From positions 1 to 47,193 of the IMG/VR virus record IMGVR_UViG_3300045999_009251: a stretch of DNA of 47,193 bases, one strand, 5' to 3'. The notes below the pieces were generated by a model. It was not told the DNA's origin and searched no databases. It saw only the letters and a program-made list of their open reading frames with translations. Of the stretch, positions 39,713 through 46,985 are shown one piece after another; the stretch's first letter is position 1, and each line of letters starts with the position of its first letter. Position numbers and translations under genes: made by a program. This DNA is from a virus.

Positions 39713-40694
39713 TAAACCAATGGGCGGTACAGAATTAATGTACGAAGAACTTATGCGTCGTCTTCCTGAAGAGGTAAAAGAGAGAGTATCAATTTTTACC
39801 TACCCAGCTTATGCTGATACTTTAAAACCGACTATCTACTGGAATCAGCTATCTTACGATCAACCCGCTGTACAGCTTCTTTCTGATCCTGCAAATATAG
39901 AAAAAATAGACCAGTTTGTGTTTGTAAGTTACTGGCAAGCTGAACAGTTTAGAAAACTTTTCGGAGTTCCGGGCTTTAAAACAGAGGTAATAAAAAATGC
40001 CTGTATCGGTGTAGAGCAGAGACAATCTGGAAAACGAGATAAAGTCAAGCTATGCTACACCTCTACTCCTTGGCGAGGATTAGACGTATTGCTAGCAGCG
40101 TGGGAAAAATTAAATCCGCAAGACTGTGAACTACATGTATTCTCTAGCACTAAAATTTACGGCAAAGACTTCGCTATCTCTACAGCAGGAAACTACCAAG
40201 ATTTATTTGACAAATGCGAACAGCTACCTGGTGTAGTTTATAGAGATTATGTATCTAATGAAGATCTTAGGAAAGAGCTTCCTACGTTTGATATTTTAGC
40301 CTACCCGAACACTTTTGAAGAAACTTCTTGTATTGCTGTTATTGAAGCTCTTTCAGCAGGTTTGAGAGTGGTTACATCCGATCTAGGCGCTTTACCGGAA
40401 ACAACCGAAGGATGGGCTAGAATGTATCCCTATCTAATGGATAAAGAAAAGCACGCCGAAGTATTTGCTCAAATTCTAGCAGAAGAAATTGAAAAGATTA
40501 AATCTGGAGAATTAGATACACACCTTGACCAGCAAAAATTAATTTATGCTCCAAGATGGAGCTGGAATGAAAGAATAAATCAATGGACAAACTTTTTAAA
40601 TACGTTCATCCGAAACGTGTCCTTGACATCGGAGCCTGTCTCGGAAACTTCACCAAGCAAGTCTACTTCCGATATCCAGAATGTAGGATTATAA
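39705..40694 (+). CDS. Glycosyltransferase, GT4-like (GT-B fold)
   Basis: A 329-residue enzyme from the ATG at 39705; the TTG two codons upstream is less likely. It shows VFVSYWQAEQFRKLFG, TSTPWRGLDVLLAAWEKL near 118-135, and FEETSCIAVIEALSAGLRVVTSD near 205-227, whose E-x7-E contacts the donor nucleotide sugar. This is the GT4 group-1 layout. The C-terminal 37 residues are Ser/Thr-rich, out of character, and overlap the next gene by 112 bases, suggesting a late 3' extension. Confidence 0.85.
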   Translation: MLDKPMGGTELMYEELMRRLPEEVKERVSIFTYPAYADTLKPTIYWNQLSYDQPAVQLLSDPANIEKIDQFVFVSYWQAEQFRKLFGVPGFKTEVIKNACIGVEQRQSGKRDKVKLCYTSTPWRGLDVLLAAWEKLNPQDCELHVFSSTKIYGKDFAISTAGNYQDLFDKCEQLPGVVYRDYVSNEDLRKELPTFDILAYPNTFEETSCIAVIEALSAGLRVVTSDLGALPETTEGWARMYPYLMDKEKHAEVFAQILAEEIEKIKSGELDTHLDQQKLIYAPRWSWNERINQWTNFLNTFIRNVSLTSEPVSETSPSKSTSDIQNVGL

Positions 40695-41206
40695 TGGTAG
40701 AGGCTAATAGGAATTGCGAGCCAGCCCTCCGTCTGCTCGGAAAGCCTTACGATATTATAGCCCTCTCCGATAAAGAAGGCTTTGCAGATTTGTACGTTGA
40801 AAAGATTAATCCAACCGCAACCGGTGCCTCCCTCTACAAAGAAAACACTGAATGGTATGCAGAAGGAAAATACGAGACTATAAGAACACCCACTGCAACT
40901 CTCGATAGCCGGAATTATTTTAATGGAGAACCTATAGATCTTATTAAAATGGACGTACAAGGTTCTGAATTAGATATTCTAAAAGGCGGTGAAAAAACCA
41001 TGAAAAATACGTCTTATGCACTTCTAGAACTGTCTCTGGTTCAATATAATCAAGGAGCTCCTTTGATTGGAGAGGTGGTAGATAAGATGATAGAATACGG
41101 GTTTTGCATGGTAGATATTTTAGAATATCACAGTTTTCCTCACCTCTACGATGGAGCAATCTTTCAGCTTGATATTCTCTTTAAAAAACTCCCCTATTTA
41201 TTATAA
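40583..41206 (+). CDS. FkbM-family methyltransferase
   Basis: A 207-residue SAM-dependent methyltransferase. RVLDIGACLGNFT at 12-24 binds SAM, VEANRNCEPAL follows, and LIKMDVQGSELDILKGG near 119-135 is the FkbM hallmark. These enzymes usually O-methylate sugars. The SAM motif lies so close to the ATG at 40583 that no later start is possible, so the 112-base overlap with the GT4 gene is real. It probably methylates a glycan made by the neighbouring transferases. Confidence 0.87.
   Translation: MDKLFKYVHPKRVLDIGACLGNFTKQVYFRYPECRIIMVEANRNCEPALRLLGKPYDIIALSDKEGFADLYVEKINPTATGASLYKENTEWYAEGKYETIRTPTATLDSRNYFNGEPIDLIKMDVQGSELDILKGGEKTMKNTSYALLELSLVQYNQGAPLIGEVVDKMIEYGFCMVDILEYHSFPHLYDGAIFQLDILFKKLPYLL
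41195..41203 (+). promoter_or_regulatory. Late-promoter-like motif TATTTATTA
   Basis: Perfect copy overlapping the end of the FkbM gene, 15 bases before the ATG at 41219. Confidence 0.6.
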
Positions 41207-41218
41207 AGATACTACATT

Positions 41219-41557
41219 ATGCTTTTTGGAAAAATCGATCCAGTTCTTAGCCTAGCCACGCAAGACACTCTCTTTAACCCGTCTCCGGAATTTATTACCG
41301 GCTCTTATATGACAGCTGTAGCAAATCAATACCCGCTAGGAGCTAATGAAGTAAACTTTCGCGTATATTACGGAAATTTTATTTTTGAAGAGGAGAGTGT
41401 AGTTGGCTTTCAAACAGTACACGCCGATAATGTAGTTCTATCCGGATCAGCTATTGCAAATTGGGGAACTGACGATTCTACAATCTTAAATGCTATTGCA
41501 ACCGAACAAGGTACAACTATAGTTGAGACGGTGAATAGTGGTATAAGACCTAACTAA
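41219..41557 (+). CDS. Small protein with structural look inside the glycan island
   Basis: A 112-residue protein, MLFGKIDPVLSLATQDTLF, then EFITGSYMTAVANQYPLGANEVNFRVYYG. The ITGS unit and Ser/Asn/Gly content resemble the structural proteins here, and it has its own late-promoter-like motif unlike the enzymes around it. No enzyme motif, signal peptide or membrane segment is visible. It may be a small virion component or the decorated substrate; both are speculative. Confidence 0.55.
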   Translation: MLFGKIDPVLSLATQDTLFNPSPEFITGSYMTAVANQYPLGANEVNFRVYYGNFIFEEESVVGFQTVHADNVVLSGSAIANWGTDDSTILNAIATEQGTTIVETVNSGIRPN

Positions 41558-41599
41558 TAATAAAGTACTTAGTTAAATTAAATTGGTTTTAAATTTGTT

Positions 41600-42421
41600 A
41601 TGCCTAAAAAGATTTTTTACAACAGCTCCCTACCTAGAGCAGGATCTACACTCATTCAAAACATCCTAGGACAAAATCCTGATATTCATACAACGCCTAC
41701 CTCTGGTTTGTATGAAATGTTAGTTGCCTGTAGAACTATTTTCACTGATGGGATTGAGTTTAAAGCTCAAAACACCACTCAAATGGAGACCGGATTTAGG
41801 TCTCTTTTAAAGTCCGCTATCTACGGTTTTTATGAACCGCTTACGGACAAACCTTACGTAGTAGATAAGTGCAGAGGATGGGGATCAGAGTACGAGTTTA
41901 TTAATGCATTCGATCCTAATCCTAAGATCATTTGCATGATTAGAGATATTAGAGCAATCTATGCTTCGTTAGAGAAGAAATATAGACAGAATCCTTTAAT
42001 TGATCACCATATTGCAAACTGGGGTAACTTAACAGGTACTACAACGGATAAGAGAATGACGGTATGGTCTGCTAATCCGCCCATCGGCCCTTCGATGGAT
42101 AGACTCTATCAAATACTCGTTCAGGGATTACATAAGAACATACTTTTTATTAAGTTCGAAGAACTTTGCCTGGATCCAGATACACAACTAAAGCGTATCT
42201 ACGAATATCTTGAGCTTCCTTATTATAAACATGACTTTAAAAATATTCCGCAAATTACACACGAAGATGATAAATGGTATGGAATATTTGGCGATCATAT
42301 TATTAGAGGGGAGCTTAAGCCTGTAAAAAATGACTTCTACGAAGTACTAGGAGTTAATGCCTGTAAAATGCTGGAGGATAATTACAGGTGGTTCTTTAAC
42401 GACTTTGGATATCAAATTTAA
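41600..42421 (+). CDS. Sulfotransferase (PAPS-dependent)
   Basis: A 273-residue protein. KIFYNSSLPRAGSTLIQNIL at 4-23 is the 5'-phosphosulfate-binding loop of PAPS-dependent sulfotransferases, and MIRDIRAIYASLEKKYR near 113-130 supplies the Arg/Ser of the 3'-phosphate-binding site. The late ILFIKFEELCLDP string is also typical. It would move sulfate from PAPS to a sugar or tyrosine hydroxyl. The APS kinase at 43386 would supply the donor. A 42-base gap separates it from the upstream gene and 5 bases from the next. Confidence 0.87.
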   Translation: MPKKIFYNSSLPRAGSTLIQNILGQNPDIHTTPTSGLYEMLVACRTIFTDGIEFKAQNTTQMETGFRSLLKSAIYGFYEPLTDKPYVVDKCRGWGSEYEFINAFDPNPKIICMIRDIRAIYASLEKKYRQNPLIDHHIANWGNLTGTTTDKRMTVWSANPPIGPSMDRLYQILVQGLHKNILFIKFEELCLDPDTQLKRIYEYLELPYYKHDFKNIPQITHEDDKWYGIFGDHIIRGELKPVKNDFYEVLGVNACKMLEDNYRWFFNDFGYQI

Positions 42422-42426
42422 ACATA

Positions 42427-43389
42427 ATGCAAGTAGGTTACAAAACAGAAACAGATTTATTAAAAGAAGAAAAAGTAGCGGTTTTGGAAGACAGATCAAA
42501 TAACAGCTCCAAGTATGTTGTATGGCATATTGAGGGCGGACTAGGAAAAAATGTTGCTGCAACAGCACTCATTTCATCTGTTAAGAAAAAATACGCAGAC
42601 AGGAAATTAATATTAGTAGTTTCTTATCCAGAAGTTTTTTTGAATCACCCTGACATTTTCAGAGTATATAGAGTGGGGATGGTTTCTTACTTTTACGACG
42701 ATTTTATTAAAGGAAAAGATACTATTATTTTTAGACATGAGCCTTACTTTCAGTCTGATCATATTACAAAGAAAAAACACTTGATTGAAAACTGGTGTGA
42801 TCTTCTTGGCATCAAATATGAAAAACAGCAGCCGGCTCTTTACCCGAATCTTATACAGAGAGATATAATGTATAATTGGAAGAGAGAGAAGCCAACTATG
42901 ATAATTCACTCCAATGGAGGGCCTCTGCAACAAGACTCGGTCTATTCTTGGACTCGAGACATGCCATACGGTATTGTACAAGCACTCGTAGATAGGTATG
43001 CAAACAATTACCATATCATTCAGGTAGGTAGACACGCAAATCACTCAATACCTGGAATTGAGTTCGTAAATCAGCCTATGACCAATCACGAGCTGTTCTC
43101 TATGCTTGCTCTTTCTGAAAAACGCGTGCTAATCGATTCTTCTTTACAGCATGCAGCAGCAGCTATGAAGCAAAAATCTACCGTACTCTGGGTAGGAACT
43201 TCTCCTAAAAATTTCGGATACGATATGCATACAAACCTCGTAGCCAAGCCTCCAAAAGGAAATACTAAGATGGTTGATGCTTATCTATTTGATTATTCTT
43301 TTGATGGAATCGCTCACGAATGTCCTTATAATGATGTAAGTGAGATGTTTGATCTAAACGATATTTACAAAGCAATCGATAGAACATGA
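42427..43389 (+). CDS. Glycosyltransferase, GT9/heptosyltransferase-like (GT-B)
   Basis: A 320-residue protein. VVWHIEGGLGKNVAATALI near 31-49 matches the GGxGD(x)xxxTP opening of GT9 enzymes, and LIDSSLQHAAAAMKQKSTVLWVG near 235-257 matches the donor site (D-x5-H-x-AAA-x(4)-P/T). A middle QVGRHANHSIPG is consistent. It probably transfers a sugar to a glycan built with the two earlier transferases. The stop overlaps the APS kinase start by 4 bases, so the two are coupled. Confidence 0.72.
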   Translation: MQVGYKTETDLLKEEKVAVLEDRSNNSSKYVVWHIEGGLGKNVAATALISSVKKKYADRKLILVVSYPEVFLNHPDIFRVYRVGMVSYFYDDFIKGKDTIIFRHEPYFQSDHITKKKHLIENWCDLLGIKYEKQQPALYPNLIQRDIMYNWKREKPTMIIHSNGGPLQQDSVYSWTRDMPYGIVQALVDRYANNYHIIQVGRHANHSIPGIEFVNQPMTNHELFSMLALSEKRVLIDSSLQHAAAAMKQKSTVLWVGTSPKNFGYDMHTNLVAKPPKGNTKMVDAYLFDYSFDGIAHECPYNDVSEMFDLNDIYKAIDRT

Positions 43390-43838
43390 TTATAGTTTTA
43401 TTTGGACAGCCCCACTGCGGTAAATCTACTCTAGCTAACGCGTTAGAAAATATTAACACCTGCAATATAGATGGAGATCAGCTACGAGATCTTTTTAAAA
43501 ATAAAGATTTTAGCCGGCAAGGAAGACTCCGTAATTTAAATCGGGCTAGTGATATTGCTGTTTATATGAATAGTTTAGGTTTAAATGTAATCCTGTCGTT
43601 AGTATATCCTTATAAAGAAGCTAGAGACTACTTAAATAGCCTCAACGATAACGTAAAGTGGGTGTACCTAACATACAAAGGAGAAAGAGGTAGAGAAAAA
43701 TTTCATGTAGAAGATTTTGAAATTCCAACAGAAGAGCGTATATTACATTTAGACACTTCTGAACTGTTAATTGCGGAATGTGTCGATGCAATAAAACGTT
43801 ATACTAATGAAGAACTACCTAGCAAAAGCGCAGAGTAA
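43386..43838 (+). CDS. Adenylylsulfate (APS) kinase
   Basis: A 150-residue kinase converting APS and ATP to PAPS. GQPHCGKST at 7-15 is the P-loop, NIDGDQLRDLF at 27-37 matches the CysC (L)DGDxxR motif, and DFSRQGRLRNLNRASDIA at 41-58 matches the CysC FSxxDRxENIRR segment, although the Asp is a Gly here. A shortened C-terminus makes it smaller than bacterial CysC (about 200). It is linked with the sulfotransferase nearby and overlaps the next gene by 32 bases. Confidence 0.82.
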   Translation: MIIVLFGQPHCGKSTLANALENINTCNIDGDQLRDLFKNKDFSRQGRLRNLNRASDIAVYMNSLGLNVILSLVYPYKEARDYLNSLNDNVKWVYLTYKGERGREKFHVEDFEIPTEERILHLDTSELLIAECVDAIKRYTNEELPSKSAE

Positions 43839-44193
43839 GTCCGGTAAGTGGGCGATGTTTATTGGACGCTGGCAACCCTGGCATCCTGGTCACCGTTGGC
43901 TTATTGATCAAGCTCTCGAAGAAGGAAAGAAAGTACTCCTATGTATTCGGGATGTTCCTGTAGATGAAAAAAATCCCTGGACAGCTGAGGAAATTCTTAT
44001 GAATCTATCTAACGAGCTGATAGATCTAATAAGAGATGATAAACTACGTATAATAAAGATTCCAGATATCGAATCTATTAATATCGGAAGAGGAGTTGGA
44101 TATGATGTTATCGAATACGTACCCCCGCAAGACGTACATGACATATCTGCTACAAAGATTAGAGAACAAATGAAAGCTGAAGGGAAGTTATGA
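43807..44193 (+). CDS. GRWQP-type nucleotidyltransferase, possible sulfate-activation partner
   Basis: A 128-residue HxGH-superfamily enzyme. MFIGRWQPWHPGHRWLIDQAL at 17-37 (key residues GRWQP-x-HxGH) and DISATKIREQM near 112-122 form the nucleotide site; IGRGVGYDVIEYVPP lies between. Similar proteins are recalled next to or fused with APS kinase domains, so an adenylyltransferase step in sulfate activation (ATP + sulfate to APS) is possible, though sugar-phosphate cytidylyl transfer is also possible. An alternative ATG at 43855 would remove the overlap with the kinase gene. Its stop overlaps the next start as ATGA-type coupling. Confidence 0.7.
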   Translation: MKNYLAKAQSKSGKWAMFIGRWQPWHPGHRWLIDQALEEGKKVLLCIRDVPVDEKNPWTAEEILMNLSNELIDLIRDDKLRIIKIPDIESINIGRGVGYDVIEYVPPQDVHDISATKIREQMKAEGKL

Positions 44194-44423
44194 TAGACGT
44201 TAAGGTAAGGTGGAATACACAATGTACAGATAATCATAATTTCTGGCGAATTATAATCGACGGACAAGAGCGAATATGTTCAAACGTAATATTTCAACTA
44301 CCTGTCCATACTACTCGTGATATAGTTTACGATTCTTTGAGAAATCAGGAAGTAGATAAACATCACATTAGCTGCCAAGCAGTTGAAGTTATTTGGAAAG
44401 GAGACGTAGTAATAGTAAGATGA
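44190..44423 (+). CDS. Small conserved-looking protein of the sulfation island
   Basis: A 77-residue protein with VRWNTQCTDNHNFWRIIIDGQ, then VIFQLPVHTTRDIVYDSL and HISCQAVEVIW. I recall this from phage and bacterial clusters beside the GRWQP nucleotidyltransferase and have no function for it. Conserved-looking Cys, His and Trp residues suggest a compact binding domain. It is overlapped by 4 bases at both ends, so it is an integral member of the transcription unit. Confidence 0.6.
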   Translation: MIDVKVRWNTQCTDNHNFWRIIIDGQERICSNVIFQLPVHTTRDIVYDSLRNQEVDKHHISCQAVEVIWKGDVVIVR

Positions 44424-44647
44424 TAGTAGAGAAGAAACGACATATAGCTAAAACTATTAGTTACCGGGTTATCAGCACCCTAATCGGATTTATAGTCATG
44501 TGGCTAGTTTCTGGATCTGTGAAAGTAGGAGCAGCATTCGGGATCGCCGAGTTAGTTTATAAACCAATCCAGTACTATATTCACGAAAGAATCTGGTATA
44601 GATGGGTTACTTACGGTCTTAAGAAAGAAGAAGATAGAAAAGCTTAA
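44420..44647 (+). CDS. DUF2061-like membrane protein
   Basis: A 75-residue protein counted from the ATG at 44420, which overlaps the upstream stop as ATGA; a more distal start adds nine charged residues and is less likely. It shows KTISYRVISTLIGFIVMWLVSG, AFGIAELVYKPIQYYIHERIW and a charged end, the DUF2061 pattern of two membrane helices. From memory, DUF2061 proteins often sit beside sulfate-assimilation genes (cysC, cysDN) in bacteria, which fits the APS kinase here. Its activity is unknown; the inner membrane is the expected site. Confidence 0.75.
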   Translation: MIVEKKRHIAKTISYRVISTLIGFIVMWLVSGSVKVGAAFGIAELVYKPIQYYIHERIWYRWVTYGLKKEEDRKA

Positions 44648-44665
44648 TTCTGCAGATTTATTAGC

Positions 44666-44674
44666 TATTTATAT
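44666..44674 (+). promoter_or_regulatory. Late-promoter-like motif TATTTATAT, distal of a tandem pair
   Basis: Lies 46 bases before the ATG at 44721 and 32 bases from the second copy at 44698. Confidence 0.45.
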
Positions 44675-44697
44675 ATTAGATCCCATAAATACAGCGC

Positions 44698-44706
44698 TAT
44701 TTATTA
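44698..44706 (+). promoter_or_regulatory. Late-promoter-like motif TATTTATTA, proximal of a tandem pair
   Basis: Perfect copy 14 bases before the ATG at 44721. Confidence 0.6.
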
Positions 44707-44720
44707 CCAAACAGTAAAAC

Positions 44721-44861
44721 ATGATACTTACAAACATTCTCAACAAACTGAAGAGCCTTTTCGTTAAGCCTGAGCCTAAAGTAGAGACTCCTGTTGTAGA
44801 AGTACAGCCTACTGAAGTTAAAAAACCTCGCAAAAAAGCGACTAAAAAAGTTACAAAATAA
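44721..44861 (+). CDS. Small protein with amphipathic start and basic tail (46 residues)
   Basis: Codes MILTNILNKLKSLFVKPEPK, then a Pro/Val/Thr/Glu-rich middle and an end KKPRKKATKKVTK. The N-terminal 15 residues would form an amphipathic or tag-like helix, and the last 13 are strongly basic. It does not carry an (L/I)-x-E site. The gene is supported by the tandem promoter-like motifs upstream, A-rich start context and an 8-base gap to the next gene. The function is unknown. Confidence 0.5.
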   Translation: MILTNILNKLKSLFVKPEPKVETPVVEVQPTEVKKPRKKATKKVTK

Positions 44862-44869
44862 ATAAACAC

Positions 44870-45124
44870 ATGGATACCAAAAAACTCACTCCAGAGGAAT
44901 TACAAGAATTTCAAGCAAACAGACAAGGTGCCGCACGTCTTGCCGCCGTTCTCGGTGAATTGCATTATCAGAAAACTCTACTAGATCTCGAACTCGAAGA
45001 CTTGAAAGAAGCTATTAGAGCTAATGCTCTCAAGCAGCGCGATCAATTGAAGCAGCTCGGAGAGAAGTACGGAGACGGCACTATTAACCCGGAAACTGGC
45101 GAAATCACGTTACTACCTGCTTAA
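44870..45124 (+). CDS. Small coiled-coil protein
   Basis: An 84-residue protein, mostly one helical hairpin: LTPEELQEFQANRQGAARLAAVLGELHYQ and TLLDLELEDLKEAIRANALKQRDQL (given by key heptad leucines). It ends with YGDGTINPETGEITLLPA, a flexible strand recalled from small phage proteins before the sheath. A chaperone-like or tail-assembly role is possible from position, without proof. Confidence 0.55.
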   Translation: MDTKKLTPEELQEFQANRQGAARLAAVLGELHYQKTLLDLELEDLKEAIRANALKQRDQLKQLGEKYGDGTINPETGEITLLPA

Positions 45125-45170
45125 TAGAGTACTCCTTGGGAATAAATTAGGTTTTGCCTTTACAGACTGA

Positions 45171-45179
45171 TATTTATTA
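45171..45179 (+). promoter_or_regulatory. Late-promoter-like motif TATTTATTA
   Basis: Perfect copy 19 bases before the tail sheath ATG at 45199. Confidence 0.6.
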
Positions 45180-45198
45180 CTAGAAATAAATCATTAAA

Positions 45199-46968
45199 AT
45201 GGCAGAAGCATTAATTTCACCAGGTGTATTCTTAAGAGAGAACGACCTTTCCCAAATAACCGCCGGTCCCGTAACAGTAGGAGCCGCCTTAATCGGCCCG
45301 ACTGTAGTAGGAAGACCCAATATTCCAACGCTTGTAACTTCGTATTCTCAGTACAAAGCTAGATTCGGAACTACTTTCGTTTCTAACAGTAATACCTACG
45401 AATATCTAACTTCGCAAGCGGCTTACAACTACTTTCAGCAGGGCGGTACTTCATTACTCGTAACAAGAGTTGCTAGCGGATCTTATACCGCAGCAACTTC
45501 TTCTTTTATCCCCTGTAATCTTTCTGGACAGACTCCTTTCGTTCTAGAAACCCTATCAGTAGGTACTCTTATGGATAATAACCAGGGTGCTACTACTGCA
45601 GTTAATGGTGTTCTACCTTCAGGATCCACTAACAATATTAGATGGCAGGTAACTCAAGCCGATTCTGCTTCTGGAGTCTTCACCCTCCTTATTAGAAGGG
45701 GTGATGACTATACCGCTAATCAGACCGTACTTGAGACTTGGACTAACCTTTCTCTCGATCCTAACCAGAACAACTATATCGCCTATGTAATCGGCGATCA
45801 AACGCAGACTGTAGCTACTGATAGCGATGGCCAGCAGTACCTGGAGATCACCGGAAGCTATCCTAACGCTTCGCTTTATGTTCGCGTTAGAAACGTTAAT
45901 CTACCGACTCCAAACTACTTAAATCCTCAAGGCCGTCCTTATTCTCAGTACACGGCTTCTATTCCTTTGAATGGTAGTGGATCTCAAAACGGTGCTTTTG
46001 GCGGCGCAATCGGCGCACCTTACGGATGCTTCGGTATTGCCTCGTTAAACTTGTTTGAACAAATTCCAACAATAACCTCAACACCCCTAACCCCCACGAC
46101 AAACATACAGGGAATATTCCCCCAAGATTACGTTACTGCAATTAACCTACTATCTAACCAAGATCAGTACGTCTATGATGCAGTTTACGCTCCTGGCGTA
46201 ACTAATCAAAATGCTACTTCAATTATCAGTAGTCTTCTTGCCATGGTTCAAGAGCGCGGAGATGCTATCGCAGTAGTTGATATGGTTGGATACAATCAAG
46301 CTATTACTTCTGTAACTACTGCCGCTCAGTCTTACGATAATAGCTACGGTGCTACTTATTGGCCCTGGGTTCAGGTTCGTTCAATTGAAACTGGACGTCT
46401 CAACTTCGTACCTGCTTCAGTAATTATCCCTGGAGTATACGAGTACAACGACAGAGTAAGTGCTGAGTGGTTTGCACCTGCAGGTCTTAACCGCGGAGGT
46501 CTTCCCACTGTAATTCAGCCTGAAAGACGCCTTACTGTAGGTCAGCGTAACACGTTGTATACTGGAAGAGTTAACCCAATTGCAGTATTCCCCGGTCAAG
46601 GTACCGTAATATACGGACAAAAGACTTTACAGGCTCGTGCTTCTGCACTTGACAGAGTAAACGTCCGTCGTCTATTGATTGCTCTTAAGAGCTACATTGG
46701 ACAGATTGCACAAACTCTCGTATTCGAGCAGAACACTGCAGTTACCCGTAACAGATTCTTATCTCAGGTTAATCCCTACCTCGACTACGTACAACAACGT
46801 CAAGGTCTTTATGCCTTCCGTGTTGTAATGGATGAGACTAATAATACTCCGGATGTAATCGATAGAAACTTACTAGTAGGTGCTATTTATTTACAGCCGA
46901 CTAGAACTGCGGAATTCATTCAATTAGACTTTAATATCTTACCGACTGGAGTATCCTTTGGTCAATAA
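45199..46968 (+). CDS. Tail sheath protein (T4 gp18-like)
   Basis: A 589-residue contractile sheath subunit. It opens ALISPGVFLRENDLSQ and VGAALIGPTVVGRPN, the usual sheath N-terminus, and its C-terminal domain has the conserved core from about 480 on: RRLLIALKSYIGQIAQTLVFEQN, then FRVVMDETNNTPDVIDRN and AEFIQLDFNILPTGVSFG. The middle is a variable surface domain. Slightly shorter than T4 gp18 (659). It confirms that the phage has a contractile tail. Confidence 0.93.
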   Translation: MAEALISPGVFLRENDLSQITAGPVTVGAALIGPTVVGRPNIPTLVTSYSQYKARFGTTFVSNSNTYEYLTSQAAYNYFQQGGTSLLVTRVASGSYTAATSSFIPCNLSGQTPFVLETLSVGTLMDNNQGATTAVNGVLPSGSTNNIRWQVTQADSASGVFTLLIRRGDDYTANQTVLETWTNLSLDPNQNNYIAYVIGDQTQTVATDSDGQQYLEITGSYPNASLYVRVRNVNLPTPNYLNPQGRPYSQYTASIPLNGSGSQNGAFGGAIGAPYGCFGIASLNLFEQIPTITSTPLTPTTNIQGIFPQDYVTAINLLSNQDQYVYDAVYAPGVTNQNATSIISSLLAMVQERGDAIAVVDMVGYNQAITSVTTAAQSYDNSYGATYWPWVQVRSIETGRLNFVPASVIIPGVYEYNDRVSAEWFAPAGLNRGGLPTVIQPERRLTVGQRNTLYTGRVNPIAVFPGQGTVIYGQKTLQARASALDRVNVRRLLIALKSYIGQIAQTLVFEQNTAVTRNRFLSQVNPYLDYVQQRQGLYAFRVVMDETNNTPDVIDRNLLVGAIYLQPTRTAEFIQLDFNILPTGVSFGQ

Positions 46969-46985
46969 TTTGAAATCAACAATCG

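Noticed and set aside
1602-45179. Reading the TATTTATTA motifs as T4-type late promoters on the minus strand
   Set aside because: The reverse complement contains ATAAATA, but all genes lie on the + strand just after the motif and no minus-strand genes are supported.
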